Below, one piece after another: positions 25,783 through 34,154 of a stretch of DNA of 35,271 nucleotides. Source of the stretch: Sphingopyxis sp. GW247-27LB (GTDB lineage: Bacteria; Pseudomonadota; Alphaproteobacteria; Sphingomonadales; Sphingomonadaceae). The position numbers and the translations under genes were made by a program. Numbering within the stretch: the stretch's first letter is position 1; the number at the start of each line of letters is the position of its first letter. Under the pieces are notes generated by a model. The model ran no database searches. It was not told where the DNA came from and saw nothing but the letters and a program-made list of their open reading frames with translations. Location: assembly GCF_002277025.1 (NCBI RefSeq), contig NZ_NIWD01000002.1:722612-757882 (forward strand). The letters are read 5' to 3'.

Positions 25783-27620
25783 TCCGCCGCCTCGATCTTT
25801 GCGAGCAGCGCTTCGACCTGCACCTGCGCGCCCGCGGTCGCGTTGAGTTCGGCGACCACGCCATCGAACGGCGCAGTCAGGCTGTGCTCCATCTTCATCG
25901 CCTCGAGCGTCAGCAATTTCTGCCCCTTGGTCACCGCGTCGCCCGCCGCGACATCGACGGCAATGATCTTGCCGGGCATCGGCGAGAGGATCGCGCCGTC
26001 GCCCGCCACGCCCCCCGGGCCGCCTGCGGCGCGCCAAGGCGACAATTGCCAGACCGAGCCGGCTTCCGCGACGAGCATGGCAGGGGCCGGTTCTTCGGTC
26101 CCGGGGCCGTGGAGCGCGACATCGACGCGCTTCCCGTCGAGCAGGAAGGGCGCCGAACGGGCATCGGGGGCGTTGAGGCGAAAGCCTGCTTGCAACGCGC
26201 GCGGCACCATCGCCATCGCGGCATTGGTCAGCGCCTGTGCCGACGGCACGGGCTCGGCGGTCATCGCTTCGCCGTCGCGGCCGATCAATCCGGTGTCGAC
26301 CGTCCCGGCGACGAAATCGGGATGGTCGAGCGCCTGGATCAGAAATGCCGAGTTGGTCTTCACCGGCCAGACGGCGCTATCCTCCAGCATGTCGGACAGG
26401 GCCAGCCGCGCTTCCTCGCGATCCTCGCCGTAGGCGATGACCTTGGCGATCATCGGGTCATAGAAGGGCGAGACCTTGGCGCCTTCGGTGACGCCGGTGT
26501 CGATGCGGCCTCCGTCATGCTCGGCGAGTTGGAAGAGTTCCAGCGTACCGATCGAAGGCAGGAAACCTTTCGCCGGGTCTTCGGCATAAAGCCGCGCTTC
26601 CATCGCCCAGCCGTCGATCGTCAATTCGTCTTGGCGCAGCGGCAGCGGTTCGCCCGACGCCACCCGCAACTGCCATTCGACCAGATCGACCCCGGTGATT
26701 TCCTCGGTCACCGGATGCTCGACCTGCAACCGCGTGTTCATTTCCATGAACCAGATGCGGTCGGCGCGCAGGCCCTCGCTGGCGTCGGCGATGAACTCGA
26801 TCGTCCCCGCGCCGACATAATCGACCGCCTTCGCCGCGCGCACCGCGGCGGCGCAAAGTTCGGCGCGCGTCGCTTCGTCCATGCCGGGGGCGGGGGCTTC
26901 CTCGATCACCTTCTGGTGGCGGCGCTGGAGCGAGCAGTCGCGCTCGAAGAGGTGAACGACGTTGCCGTGCGTGTCGCCGAACACCTGCACCTCGATATGG
27001 CGCGGGGTCAGGATATATTTCTCGATCAGCACATGATCGTTGCCGAACGAGGCCGCCGCCTCGCGCTGACACGAGGCGAGCGCGTCGGCGAAATCGGCTG
27101 CCGCGTCGACCTTGCGCATCCCCTTGCCGCCGCCGCCCGCGACTGCCTTGATGAGCACCGGATAGCCGATCTCGGCCGCTTGTTCGGCGAGAAAGGCGGG
27201 GTCCTGATTGGCGCCCATATAGCCCGGCGTCACCGGCACCCCGGCATCGGCCATCAGCTTCTTCGCGGCGTCCTTCAGCCCCATCGCGGTAATCGACGAA
27301 GGCTTGGGTCCGACCCACACGAGCCCGGCATCGGTCACGGCCTGCGCGAACTCGGCATTTTCGGAGAGGAAGCCATAACCCGGATGGATCGCCTCGGCGC
27401 CGGTCGCCTTGGCGGCGGCGATGATCTTCTCGGCCACCAGATAGGATTCGCGCGCCGCCGACGGCCCGATATGCACCGCCTCGTCGGCCTGCCGCACATG
27501 CAGCGCCTGCGCGTCGGCATCCGAATAGACCGCGACGGTACGAATGCCCATCTCGCGCGCGGTGCGGATGATGCGACAGGCGATCTCGCCGCGATTGGCG
27601 ATGAGAAGGGAGGTGATCAT
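25779..27620 (-). CDS. liuD: Methylcrotonyl-CoA carboxylase, biotin-containing alpha subunit
   Basis: A 613-residue protein combining biotin carboxylase and biotin carrier domains. The N-terminal domain opens ITSLLIANRGEIACRIIRTA; the ATP-grasp glycine loop AVAGGGGKGMRKV (about 158-170), RDCSLQRRHQKVIEEAP and MNTRLQVEHPVTE follow. The C-terminal biotinyl domain has EAMKMEH with Lys576 as the biotinylation site. The enzyme carboxylates 3-methylcrotonyl-CoA in leucine breakdown. Acetyl-, propionyl- or geranyl-CoA carboxylase alpha subunits look alike; assignment here relies on the neighbouring beta subunit and isovaleryl-CoA dehydrogenase. Overlaps the genes on both sides by ATGA. Confidence 0.9.
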   Translation of the reverse strand: MITSLLIANRGEIACRIIRTAREMGIRTVAVYSDADAQALHVRQADEAVHIGPSAARESYLVAEKIIAAAKATGAEAIHPGYGFLSENAEFAQAVTDAGLVWVGPKPSSITAMGLKDAAKKLMADAGVPVTPGYMGANQDPAFLAEQAAEIGYPVLIKAVAGGGGKGMRKVDAAADFADALASCQREAAASFGNDHVLIEKYILTPRHIEVQVFGDTHGNVVHLFERDCSLQRRHQKVIEEAPAPGMDEATRAELCAAAVRAAKAVDYVGAGTIEFIADASEGLRADRIWFMEMNTRLQVEHPVTEEITGVDLVEWQLRVASGEPLPLRQDELTIDGWAMEARLYAEDPAKGFLPSIGTLELFQLAEHDGGRIDTGVTEGAKVSPFYDPMIAKVIAYGEDREEARLALSDMLEDSAVWPVKTNSAFLIQALDHPDFVAGTVDTGLIGRDGEAMTAEPVPSAQALTNAAMAMVPRALQAGFRLNAPDARSAPFLLDGKRVDVALHGPGTEEPAPAMLVAEAGSVWQLSPWRAAGGPGGVAGDGAILSPMPGKIIAVDVAAGDAVTKGQKLLTLEAMKMEHSLTAPFDGVVAELNATAGAQVQVEALLAKIEAAE

Positions 27621-27922
27621 GGCGTCTCGCTGACCTCGAAATGAAGAACATGCGGTTCCATCTCGATCAGGAAATCCGCGTCGAAATCATAATATTTCGC
27701 CTTGTCGACCGGCGTTCCGGCGAAGGCCTCGATGACGGCAAGATCGTCCCAGAAGGTCAGCATCTCGAAATGCATGACCTCGCCCTCTTCGCGGTGCAGG
27801 CACCAGGCGCCGCGATTGCCGGGCACCGATCGATAGTCGGGAATGGCGATGTCGAGCATCAGTTTTCGATAGGGATCGGCCTTCGCCTTCGGAACGATGC
27901 CATGCCAGCGCCGCGCGATCAT
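27617..27922 (-). CDS. Small ABM-fold (antibiotic biosynthesis monooxygenase-like) protein
   Basis: A 101-residue protein. IARRWHGIVPKAKADPYRKL and HFEMLTFWDDLAVIEAFAG followed by KAKYYDFD read as a dimeric alpha-beta barrel with the typical strand-helix pattern of ABM/YgiN-type proteins. The catalytic role of such proteins varies, from quinone oxidation to simple ligand binding, and none can be claimed here. The ATG at 27922 overlaps the stop of the SnoaL-like gene as ATGA; an alternative ATG at 27934 would add four residues. Its stop overlaps the start of the carboxylase alpha subunit. Hence it is co-translated with both neighbours. Confidence 0.75.
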   Translation of the reverse strand: MIARRWHGIVPKAKADPYRKLMLDIAIPDYRSVPGNRGAWCLHREEGEVMHFEMLTFWDDLAVIEAFAGTPVDKAKYYDFDADFLIEMEPHVLHFEVSETP

Positions 27923-28395
27923 TGCCCCGGACATCCGGTCTTGCGCTGCGTCCAGGTGATGTTGAGGACGCGCCACGCGCCATCCTGCTTGACCAGGTCG
28001 ACATGGTTGATGCCGCAATGCGACGGCTTCCCGTCGAGCGTGAAGATATAAGGCGACCAGACCATGGCGATGGGCCCGTCGACATGAACATGCGGATCGA
28101 CGAGCTTTTCGACCGGTGCGCCCGGAATGCCCGGAAGGCGCTGGGCGAATTCGCCCCAGGTGCTGAAATGCAGTTTTTCCTTGCCGTCCGCGCCGACGGT
28201 TGCGGCGGTCGCGCGTCCCTCGGCGATCGTGACCGTTGCCATAGCCGCAGGATCCTTCGCGGCGAGGGCGTCGAACATGCGATCGATGGTGGCGAGCACG
28301 GCCCGGGATTCGCTGTCGGCACCATGCTCCTCGTGCTGCGCAAGCGCGGGCGCGGCGGTGCAGAGGGCGAGCGCGAAAGCCATTTTAAGATACAT
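27919..28395 (-). CDS. Exported SnoaL/DUF4440-like (NTF2-fold) protein
   Basis: A 158-residue protein. MYLKMAFALALCTAAPALA is a Sec signal peptide with cleavage before Gln20. The mature protein has the NTF2-fold order: VLATIDRMFDALAAKDPAAM (first helix), a central strand region, and VHVDGPIAMVWSPYIFTLDG, then GINHVDLVKQDGAWRVLNIT typical of DUF4440/SnoaL-like proteins. Function is unknown. GAGGAGA precedes the ATG at 28395, and an internal ATG at 28383 would remove part of the signal. It sits between the two carboxylase subunit genes, 11 bases after the beta subunit, an odd place for an exported protein. Confidence 0.8.
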   Translation of the reverse strand: MYLKMAFALALCTAAPALAQHEEHGADSESRAVLATIDRMFDALAAKDPAAMATVTIAEGRATAATVGADGKEKLHFSTWGEFAQRLPGIPGAPVEKLVDPHVHVDGPIAMVWSPYIFTLDGKPSHCGINHVDLVKQDGAWRVLNITWTQRKTGCPGQ

Positions 28396-28406
28396 CGTCC
28401 GTCTCC

Positions 28407-30005
28407 TCACATCCTGAACACGCCGAACCCGCGATCCTCGACCGGCGCGTTCAGCGTTGCCGCAAAGGCCAGCCCAAGCACGTCGCGCGTCTGCGCCGGA
28501 TCGATGATGCCATCGTCCCACAGTCGCGCGGTCGCGTGATAGGGGTTGCCCTCATCCTCATATTTCTGGCGGATCGGCGCCTTGAAGGCTTCGGCCTCTT
28601 GCGGAGTCCATTTGTCAGCGTCGCGGTGGACGGTCGCGAGCACGCTCGCCGCCTGTTCGCCGCCCATCACGCTGATCCGCGCATTGGGCCAGGTGAAGAG
28701 GAAGCGCGGGGAGTAAGCGCGTCCGCACATGCCGTAATTGCCCGCGCCGAAGCTGCCGCCGATCAGCATGGTGATCTTCGGCACCGTCGCGGTCGCGACA
28801 GCGGTCACCAGCTTCGCGCCATGTTTCGCGATCCCCTCGGCTTCATATTTGCCGCCGACCATGAAGCCGCTGATATTCTGGAGGAAGAGCAGGGGGATGC
28901 GCCGCTGCTGTGCCAGCTCGATGAAATGCGCGCCCTTGACCGCGCTCTCACTGAACAGCACGCCGTTGTTGGCGAGGATCGCGACCGGAATGCCCCAGAT
29001 ATGCGCGAAGCCGCAGACGAGCGTCGCGCCATAGGCGGCCTTGAACTCGTGGAACTCGCTGCCGTCGACGATGCGCGCGATCACCTCGTGCACATCGTAC
29101 GGCGCGCGCACGTCCTGCGGAATGATGCCGTAAAGCTCCTCGGCGTCATATTTGGGCGGGCGCGGGTCCTTCATCGCGACGTCGAAGCCGTCCTCGACGC
29201 CGAAGGTCGAAACGATATCGCGCACGATCGTCAGCGCATGTTCGTCATTTTCGGCGAGATGATCGACGACGCCCGATTTCTTCGCATGCAGGTCGCCGCC
29301 GCCAAGATCTTCGGCGCTGATCTCCTCGCCGGTCGCCGCCTTCACCAACGGCGGGCCGGCGAGGAAGATGGTGCCCTGATTGCGGACGATCACCGTCTCG
29401 TCGCTCATCGCGGGAACATAGGCGCCGCCCGCAGTGCAGCTTCCCATCACGCAGGCGATCTGCGGGATGCGTTTGGCGCTCATATTCGCCTGATTGAAGA
29501 AGATGCGCCCGAAATGATCGCGGTCGGGGAACACCTCGGCCTGGTGCGGCAGGTTCGCGCCGCCCGAATCGACCAGATAGATGCAAGGCAGGCGGTTCGC
29601 CTCGGCGATCTCCTGCGCACGGAGATGCTTCTTCACCGTCATCGGGTAGTAGGTGCCGCCCTTCACCGTCGCGTCGTTGCAGACGATCATCGCCTGCCGC
29701 CCCGACACGCGCCCGATCCCGGCGATCATCCCCGCGCCGGGAATCTCGCCGCCATACATGTCGCACGCCGCAAGCTGGCCGATCTCCAGAAACGGCGAGC
29801 CCGCGTCGAGCAGCCGCTCGACGCGCTCGCGGGGGAGCAGCTTGCCGCGGCTCGTGTGCCGCTCGCGCGATTTTTCGTTGCCGCCCAGCGCCGCCGCGGC
29901 GACGCGCGACCACAGCTCGTCCCTCAGCGCGCGATTGTGCGCGGCGTTGGCGCGAAACGCCTCGCTGTCCGTCTGGACCATCGTTTGCAGGACCGGTGCG
30001 CTCAC
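28407..30005 (-). CDS. liuB: Methylcrotonyl-CoA carboxylase, carboxyltransferase beta subunit
   Basis: A 532-residue carboxyltransferase of normal MCC-beta length. [88 protein letters not shown] and [20 protein letters not shown] are MCC-type blocks in order. The transfer of carboxyl from biotin to methylcrotonyl-CoA gives methylglutaconyl-CoA. I use the GTG at 30005 because AGGAGAG lies just upstream; the open frame to 30125 would put its start inside the M13-peptidase promoter. It is the first gene of a seven-gene operon ending at 24018. Confidence 0.94.
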   Translation of the reverse strand: MSAPVLQTMVQTDSEAFRANAAHNRALRDELWSRVAAAALGGNEKSRERHTSRGKLLPRERVERLLDAGSPFLEIGQLAACDMYGGEIPGAGMIAGIGRVSGRQAMIVCNDATVKGGTYYPMTVKKHLRAQEIAEANRLPCIYLVDSGGANLPHQAEVFPDRDHFGRIFFNQANMSAKRIPQIACVMGSCTAGGAYVPAMSDETVIVRNQGTIFLAGPPLVKAATGEEISAEDLGGGDLHAKKSGVVDHLAENDEHALTIVRDIVSTFGVEDGFDVAMKDPRPPKYDAEELYGIIPQDVRAPYDVHEVIARIVDGSEFHEFKAAYGATLVCGFAHIWGIPVAILANNGVLFSESAVKGAHFIELAQQRRIPLLFLQNISGFMVGGKYEAEGIAKHGAKLVTAVATATVPKITMLIGGSFGAGNYGMCGRAYSPRFLFTWPNARISVMGGEQAASVLATVHRDADKWTPQEAEAFKAPIRQKYEDEGNPYHATARLWDDGIIDPAQTRDVLGLAFAATLNAPVEDRGFGVFRM

Positions 30006-30088
30006 TGTCTCGTCTCTCCTGTCGCCGGCTGCGGGGGTAATGGGTCGCTCGTCGATTGAAAAGCGCCGCAGGCCGAAATTGGTTGGCA

Positions 30089-30117
30089 TTGAAACCAGAT
30101 CGTCACAGGCGTATCCC
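30089..30117 (+). promoter_or_regulatory. Predicted promoter of the M13 peptidase gene
   Basis: TTGAAA (30089-30094), a 17-base spacer and TATCCC (30112-30117) point rightward, giving a transcript start near 30124 and a 5' leader of about 30 bases. The 148-base divergent gap also must hold the promoter of the carboxylase operon, but no good minus-strand pair was found. Confidence 0.4.
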
Positions 30118-30153
30118 CCTCGCATATTTCCCGAAGCTCGAGGTTATCAGCCC

Positions 30154-32241
30154 ATGAAAAAGACCGTTTTCGCCATTTTGCTGTCCACCGCCGCGATCGT
30201 CGCGGGGCCCGTCGCCTGCACCAGCGGCAAGGACGACAGCTCGGCCGCCTACACGATCGGCACCGAACTCGGCATCAGCAAGGCCGCGATGGACACCGGC
30301 GTGAAGCCGGGCGACGATTTCTATGCCTATGCGAACGGCAATTGGCAGAAAACGACCGAAATCCCTGCCGACCGTTCGTCGACCGGCGCTTTCTACACCG
30401 CCTTCCTCGAGACGGAGAAACGCAACCGCGAACTGGTCGACGCCATCGTCAAGGGCACGCACGAGGAAGGCAGCGACGAAGCGCGCATCGCCAATTTCTA
30501 CAAGGCCTATATCGATACGCAGGCGATCGACGCCGCAGGCACGAAGCCGGTCCAGGCCGACCTCGCGCGCTTCGCCGCGATCACCGACACGGCGGGGCTC
30601 TCGAAGGTGCTGGGCGAACAGATCCGCGCCGACGTCGATCCGCTCAACGCGACCGACTTCAACACCGAAAATCTCTTCGGCATCTTCGTGACCCAGGGCC
30701 TCGCGACCCCGGGCGAGGTGCTGCCCTATATGCTGCAGGGTGGGCTCGGCATGCCCGAGCGCGAATATTACCTGTCGTCCGATCCCAAGATGGCGGGCAT
30801 CCGCACCGCCTATCAGGCCTATATCGCCAAGCTCTTGACCGCCGCCGGGATCGCCGACGCCGATGCGAAGGCGAAGCGCGTCTATGACCTCGAGCTCAAG
30901 ATCGCGAAGGCGCACGCGACGCGCGCGGAGAGCGAGGACTTCACCAAGTCGGCGACGGTCTGGAACAGGGACGAGTTCGCGAAGAAGGCACCGGGCATCG
31001 ACTGGCCGGCCTTCTTCGCCGCGGCGAAGCTCGACGGCGCGACGAAGGTTGCCGCCTATCATCCCGGCGCGATCACCGGCCTGTCGGCGCTGGTCGCCTC
31101 GCAGCCGCTCGACGCGTGGAAGGACTGGCTGACGTTCCACCAGATCAACAGCCACGCCGACGTGCTGCCGAGCACGATCGATAATGCGCATTTCGCCTTC
31201 TACGGCACGACGCTGTCGGGAACGCCGCAGCAGCGCAGCCGCGACAAGCGCGCGCTCGCGGCGCTCGACACCTATCTCGGCGACGCGGTCGGCCGCGTCT
31301 ATGCCGAGAAATATTTCCCCGCCTCGGCCAAGGCCGAGGTCAGCGACATGGTCGACGGCATCAAGGCCGCCTTCGCCACGCGGGTGAAGGCGATCGACTG
31401 GATGGCACCCGAAACCAAGAAGGAAGCGCTGAAGAAGGTCGAGACGATCGCGGTCGGCGTCGGCTATCCCGAGACGTGGCGCGACTATGGCAGCTATTCG
31501 GTCGGCGCGAACACCGCCTATGCCAACGAGGTCGCGGGCGAGCAGGCCGAATATGCGCACCAGCTCGCCAAGATCGGCAAGCCGATGGACAAGGGCGAAT
31601 GGTGGATGGTCCCGCAGACGGTCAACGCGGTCAACCTGCCGGTCCAGAACGCGCTGAACTTCCCCGCCGCGATCCTCCAGCCGCCCTTTTTCAACCCGCA
31701 GGCCGACCCCGCCTACAATTACGGCGCGATCGGCGCCGTCATCGGGCACGAGATCAGCCACAGCTTCGACAATAATGGCGCGGCGTTCGATTCGACCGGC
31801 GCGCTGCGCAACTGGTGGACGGCGGCCGATCTCAAGAAGTTCGAGGAAGCGGGTTCGGCGCTCGCGGCGCAATACGACACCTATAAGCCGTTCCCCGAAC
31901 TTGCGGTGAACGGCAAGCTGACGCTGGGCGAGAATATCGCCGACGTCGCGGGGCTCCAGGCCGCCTACGACGCCTATCGCGCCTCGCTGAAGGGCAAGGA
32001 AGCGCCGGTGATCGACGGCTTTACCGGCGACCAGCGCTTCTTCATCGCCTATGCGCAGACCTGGGCGACCAAGATGCGCGACGAAGCGCTTCGCGCGCGC
32101 ATCGCGACGGATGGCCATGCGCCGGGCAACTACCGCGCGCTGACGGTGCGCAATCTCGATGCGTGGTACAAGGCGTTCGACGTCAAGGAAGGCGACAAAC
32201 TCTACCTCGCGCCCGACAAGCGGGTGCGCATCTGGGGCTGA
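30154..32241 (+). CDS. M13 family zinc metallopeptidase (neprilysin/PepO-like), exported
   Basis: A 695-residue protein of full M13 length. The N-terminus is a signal peptide with a possible lipidation site at Cys22 (PVAC, weak lipobox because of Pro at -3). MDTGVKPGDDFYAYANGNW (about 50-68) is the M13 N-terminal signature. The zinc site is H-E-I-S-H at 532-536, with Glu593 in GENIAD as third ligand and Asp597. VNAVNLPVQNALNFPAAILQ upstream is the conserved substrate-backbone segment. Known relatives cut peptides of less than about 40 residues. Bacterial genomes of this group often carry several copies. It lies between the two leucine operons but is transcribed oppositely, with no evident pathway link. 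Confidence 0.95.
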   Translation: MKKTVFAILLSTAAIVAGPVACTSGKDDSSAAYTIGTELGISKAAMDTGVKPGDDFYAYANGNWQKTTEIPADRSSTGAFYTAFLETEKRNRELVDAIVKGTHEEGSDEARIANFYKAYIDTQAIDAAGTKPVQADLARFAAITDTAGLSKVLGEQIRADVDPLNATDFNTENLFGIFVTQGLATPGEVLPYMLQGGLGMPEREYYLSSDPKMAGIRTAYQAYIAKLLTAAGIADADAKAKRVYDLELKIAKAHATRAESEDFTKSATVWNRDEFAKKAPGIDWPAFFAAAKLDGATKVAAYHPGAITGLSALVASQPLDAWKDWLTFHQINSHADVLPSTIDNAHFAFYGTTLSGTPQQRSRDKRALAALDTYLGDAVGRVYAEKYFPASAKAEVSDMVDGIKAAFATRVKAIDWMAPETKKEALKKVETIAVGVGYPETWRDYGSYSVGANTAYANEVAGEQAEYAHQLAKIGKPMDKGEWWMVPQTVNAVNLPVQNALNFPAAILQPPFFNPQADPAYNYGAIGAVIGHEISHSFDNNGAAFDSTGALRNWWTAADLKKFEEAGSALAAQYDTYKPFPELAVNGKLTLGENIADVAGLQAAYDAYRASLKGKEAPVIDGFTGDQRFFIAYAQTWATKMRDEALRARIATDGHAPGNYRALTVRNLDAWYKAFDVKEGDKLYLAPDKRVRIWG

Positions 32242-32249
32242 TGTGAGGG

Positions 32250-32280
32250 GAAGGCGGGGCAATTAATCTGCCCCGCCTTC
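32250..32280. terminator. Hairpin between the M13 peptidase and a convergent membrane-protein gene
   Basis: GAAGGCGGGGCA, loop ATTAATC, TGCCCCGCCTTC form a perfect 12-base stem nine bases after the peptidase stop. It runs into the last codons of the convergent gene, whose TAA lies partly in the loop. No T-tract is seen. A probable bidirectional transcript end. Confidence 0.55.
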
Positions 32281-32541
32281 GCTCTTCGCCGGTTTCTTGC
32301 GGATCAAATGGCTGTAGACGCCGACGCAGTTGATGCAGAGCAGCGCGACGTTCTGCCAGCCGATCCCTTCGCTGTCGGGCTGCAGAAAGCCCCAGCCGAT
32401 CAGCGCGAGGCTGCTCGTCACGAAGATCACGAACGCCCAGCCGTTCCATCGCTCGCCGAGGTTGAGCGAGACAAGCAGCGCCGCGAGCGTCGCGGCGCCC
32501 GCGCCATAATATTGCAACGCGTCGAGCATCGTCTCGCTCAT
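32263..32541 (-). CDS. Small membrane protein, function unknown
   Basis: A 92-residue protein with three hydrophobic segments (about 10-24, 34-52, 62-78) and a basic C-terminal tail (LIRKKPAKSEGGAD). No catalytic motif is visible, and I do not recognise the family; the topology loosely recalls small PQ-loop or SemiSWEET-like proteins of similar size, but no PQ motif is present. Its ATG overlaps the stop of the upstream membrane protein by four bases, so it is the last gene of the isovaleryl-CoA dehydrogenase operon. Confidence 0.7.
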   Translation of the reverse strand: MSETMLDALQYYGAGAATLAALLVSLNLGERWNGWAFVIFVTSSLALIGWGFLQPDSEGIGWQNVALLCINCVGVYSHLIRKKPAKSEGGAD

Positions 32542-32888
32542 GCGAGCGCCCCGATCAGCGCGAAGAGTCCCGCCGCGCTCAGCACCGGCCAGGCGATGTG
32601 GCGCCCCCGCGTATAGGCGGCGTTGAACAGGCCGGTCGCCAGCCAGGCCGCGCCGATGACGGCCAGCAGCCCCTTTGGCGTCCCGGGCCAGCTCACCGCC
32701 GCCGCCGAAACGAGCATCAACACCGCTGTCGCGTGCCAGGCGAAGCGGACGATCCGGCGGACGAGCGCGTCGGCCAGCAAGCCTTCGCCGCTCCGCAGCA
32801 GCGGCACGATCAGGCGCCGATAGCCGAGCAGCGAATGCACCAGCGCTGCCGCCACCATGAAGGCGGCTGACAGCCAGAGCCAGATCAC
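32538..32888 (-). CDS. Small four-helix membrane protein, function unknown
   Basis: A 116-residue protein. Start is GTG at 32888, overlapping the isovaleryl-CoA dehydrogenase stop as GTGA; there is no closer ATG before the first helix. About four hydrophobic segments are seen (near 2-20, 50-66, 72-90 and 98-115), with [16 protein letters not shown] and [16 protein letters not shown] between the first two. His17 and His53 in hydrophobic surroundings could bind a metal or haem, but this is speculative. I do not recognise a family with confidence. The double overlap (dehydrogenase, this gene, next gene) shows translational coupling. Confidence 0.7.
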   Translation of the reverse strand: MIWLWLSAAFMVAAALVHSLLGYRRLIVPLLRSGEGLLADALVRRIVRFAWHATAVLMLVSAAAVSWPGTPKGLLAVIGAAWLATGLFNAAYTRGRHIAWPVLSAAGLFALIGALA

Positions 32889-34054
32889 GCGCCGGCGCCG
32901 ATCAGTTCGCGCCCGATCAGCATCCGGCGGATCTCGTTCGTGCCCGCGCCGATGTCGAGCAGCTTGGCGTCGCGCCAATAGCGTTCGACCGGCCAGTCCT
33001 TCGTATAGCCCGCGCCGCCTAAAGCCTGGATCGCTTCGCCCGCGACCTTCACCGCGCTCTCGCTCGCGAGCAGGATCGCGCCCGCGGCGTCGAAGCGCGT
33101 CGTCTGCCCCGCATCGCATGCCTTGGCGACGTTATAGACATAGGAGCGCGCCGATTGCAGCGCGACATACATGTCGGCGACCTTCGCCTGCATCAGCTGG
33201 AACGAGCCGATCGGCTTGCCGAACTGCTTGCGCTCGCGAACGTAGGGAATGACCGTGTCGAGGCACGCCTGCATGATGCCGAGCTGGAGTCCCGCGAGCA
33301 CGACGCGCTCATAATCGAGCCCCGACATCAGCACGCCGACGCCGCCGTTCTCGGGCCCCATGATCTGCTCTTCGCTCACTTCGCAATCGGCGAAGACGAG
33401 TTCGGCGGTGGGCGAACCGCGCATCCCGACCTTGTCGATCTTTTGCCCGATGCTGAACCCCGGCATGTCCTTTTCGATCAGGAAGGCGGTGATGCCGCGC
33501 GATCCCGCCTCGGGGCTGGTCTTGGCATAGACGACCAAAGTGTCGGCATGGCTCGCGTTGGTGATCCAGAATTTGGTGCCGTTGAGGACATAGCCGCCCT
33601 GAACCTTCTCGGCCTTCAGCTTCATCGACACGACGTCGCTGCCCGCGCCGGCCTCCGACATGGCGAGGCTGCCGACATGCTCGCCCGAGATCAGCTTGGG
33701 CAGATATCTCGCCTTCTGCTCGTCATTGCCCCAGCGGCGGATCTGGTTGACGCAGAGGTTCGAATGCGCGCCATAGGACAGGCCGATCGCCCCCGAAGCC
33801 CGCGACACTTCCTCGACCGCGATCACATGCTCGAGATAGCCGAGCCCGAGCCCGCCCCATTGCTCCTCGACCGTGATGCCGTGGAGGCCGAGCTCGCCCA
33901 TCGCGGTCCACAGCTCGTCGCGCGGGAACCAGTCCTCGCGGTCGGCCTTGTCGGCAAGCGGCGCGATCTTCTCGTCGGCGAAGCGGGCGGTGGTCTCGCG
34001 GATCATCTCGGCGGTCTCGCCGAGCGCGAAGTCGAAATCGGGGGTGGCGCGCAT
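32885..34054 (-). CDS. liuA: Isovaleryl-CoA dehydrogenase
   Basis: A 389-residue acyl-CoA dehydrogenase. The FAD motifs [13 protein letters not shown] and [12 protein letters not shown] and the C-terminal [23 protein letters not shown] are intact. The catalytic Glu is at position 249 in [11 protein letters not shown], the location used by isovaleryl-CoA dehydrogenase rather than the more C-terminal Glu of most family members. The terminal motif is [18 protein letters not shown], where Gly replaces that other Glu. It performs the step leading to methylcrotonyl-CoA, the substrate of the carboxylase encoded downstream. Start 34054 follows AAGGGACC. Divergent from a LysR gene across 100 bases. 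Confidence 0.94.
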   Translation of the reverse strand: MRATPDFDFALGETAEMIRETTARFADEKIAPLADKADREDWFPRDELWTAMGELGLHGITVEEQWGGLGLGYLEHVIAVEEVSRASGAIGLSYGAHSNLCVNQIRRWGNDEQKARYLPKLISGEHVGSLAMSEAGAGSDVVSMKLKAEKVQGGYVLNGTKFWITNASHADTLVVYAKTSPEAGSRGITAFLIEKDMPGFSIGQKIDKVGMRGSPTAELVFADCEVSEEQIMGPENGGVGVLMSGLDYERVVLAGLQLGIMQACLDTVIPYVRERKQFGKPIGSFQLMQAKVADMYVALQSARSYVYNVAKACDAGQTTRFDAAGAILLASESAVKVAGEAIQALGGAGYTKDWPVERYWRDAKLLDIGAGTNEIRRMLIGRELIGAGA

Positions 34055-34119
34055 GGAGGTCCCTTCGGTCAGGGGCGGAACAGGCCGCGATACTGCATCA
34101 AAAGCGCAACATATGGAAA

Positions 34120-34148
34120 TTGAAACGGCGTAAGGTTTGGCATAAAGA
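34120..34148 (+). promoter_or_regulatory. Predicted promoter of the LysR gene in the divergent gap
   Basis: TTGAAA (34120-34125), a 17-base spacer and TAAAGA (34143-34148) face the LysR gene; the start site would be almost at its ATG (34155), implying a very short or absent leader. The 100-base gap also holds the liuA promoter. No clear T-N11-A dyad could be fixed by eye. Confidence 0.35.
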
Positions 34149-34154
34149 AAATTT

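Noticed and set aside
25755..27644. A 629-codon open frame antisense to the carboxylase alpha subunit
   Set aside because: Same shadow effect; the minus-strand product has full biotin carboxylase and biotinyl motifs.
24018..30005. Horizontal acquisition of the leucine operon
   Set aside because: Codon use and GC content look the same as in neighbouring housekeeping genes, and no mobility genes flank it; the inverted repeat at 23927 is a common dispersed element, not an att site.
30006..30125. Upstream ATG start for the carboxylase beta subunit at 30125
   Set aside because: It would cover the divergent promoter region and adds non-family residues; the GTG at 30005 has a good AGGAGAG site.
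30103..32262. A 719-codon open frame antisense to the M13 peptidase
   Set aside because: Low-complexity Arg/Val/Asp-rich translation without motifs, opposite an intact HExxH peptidase.
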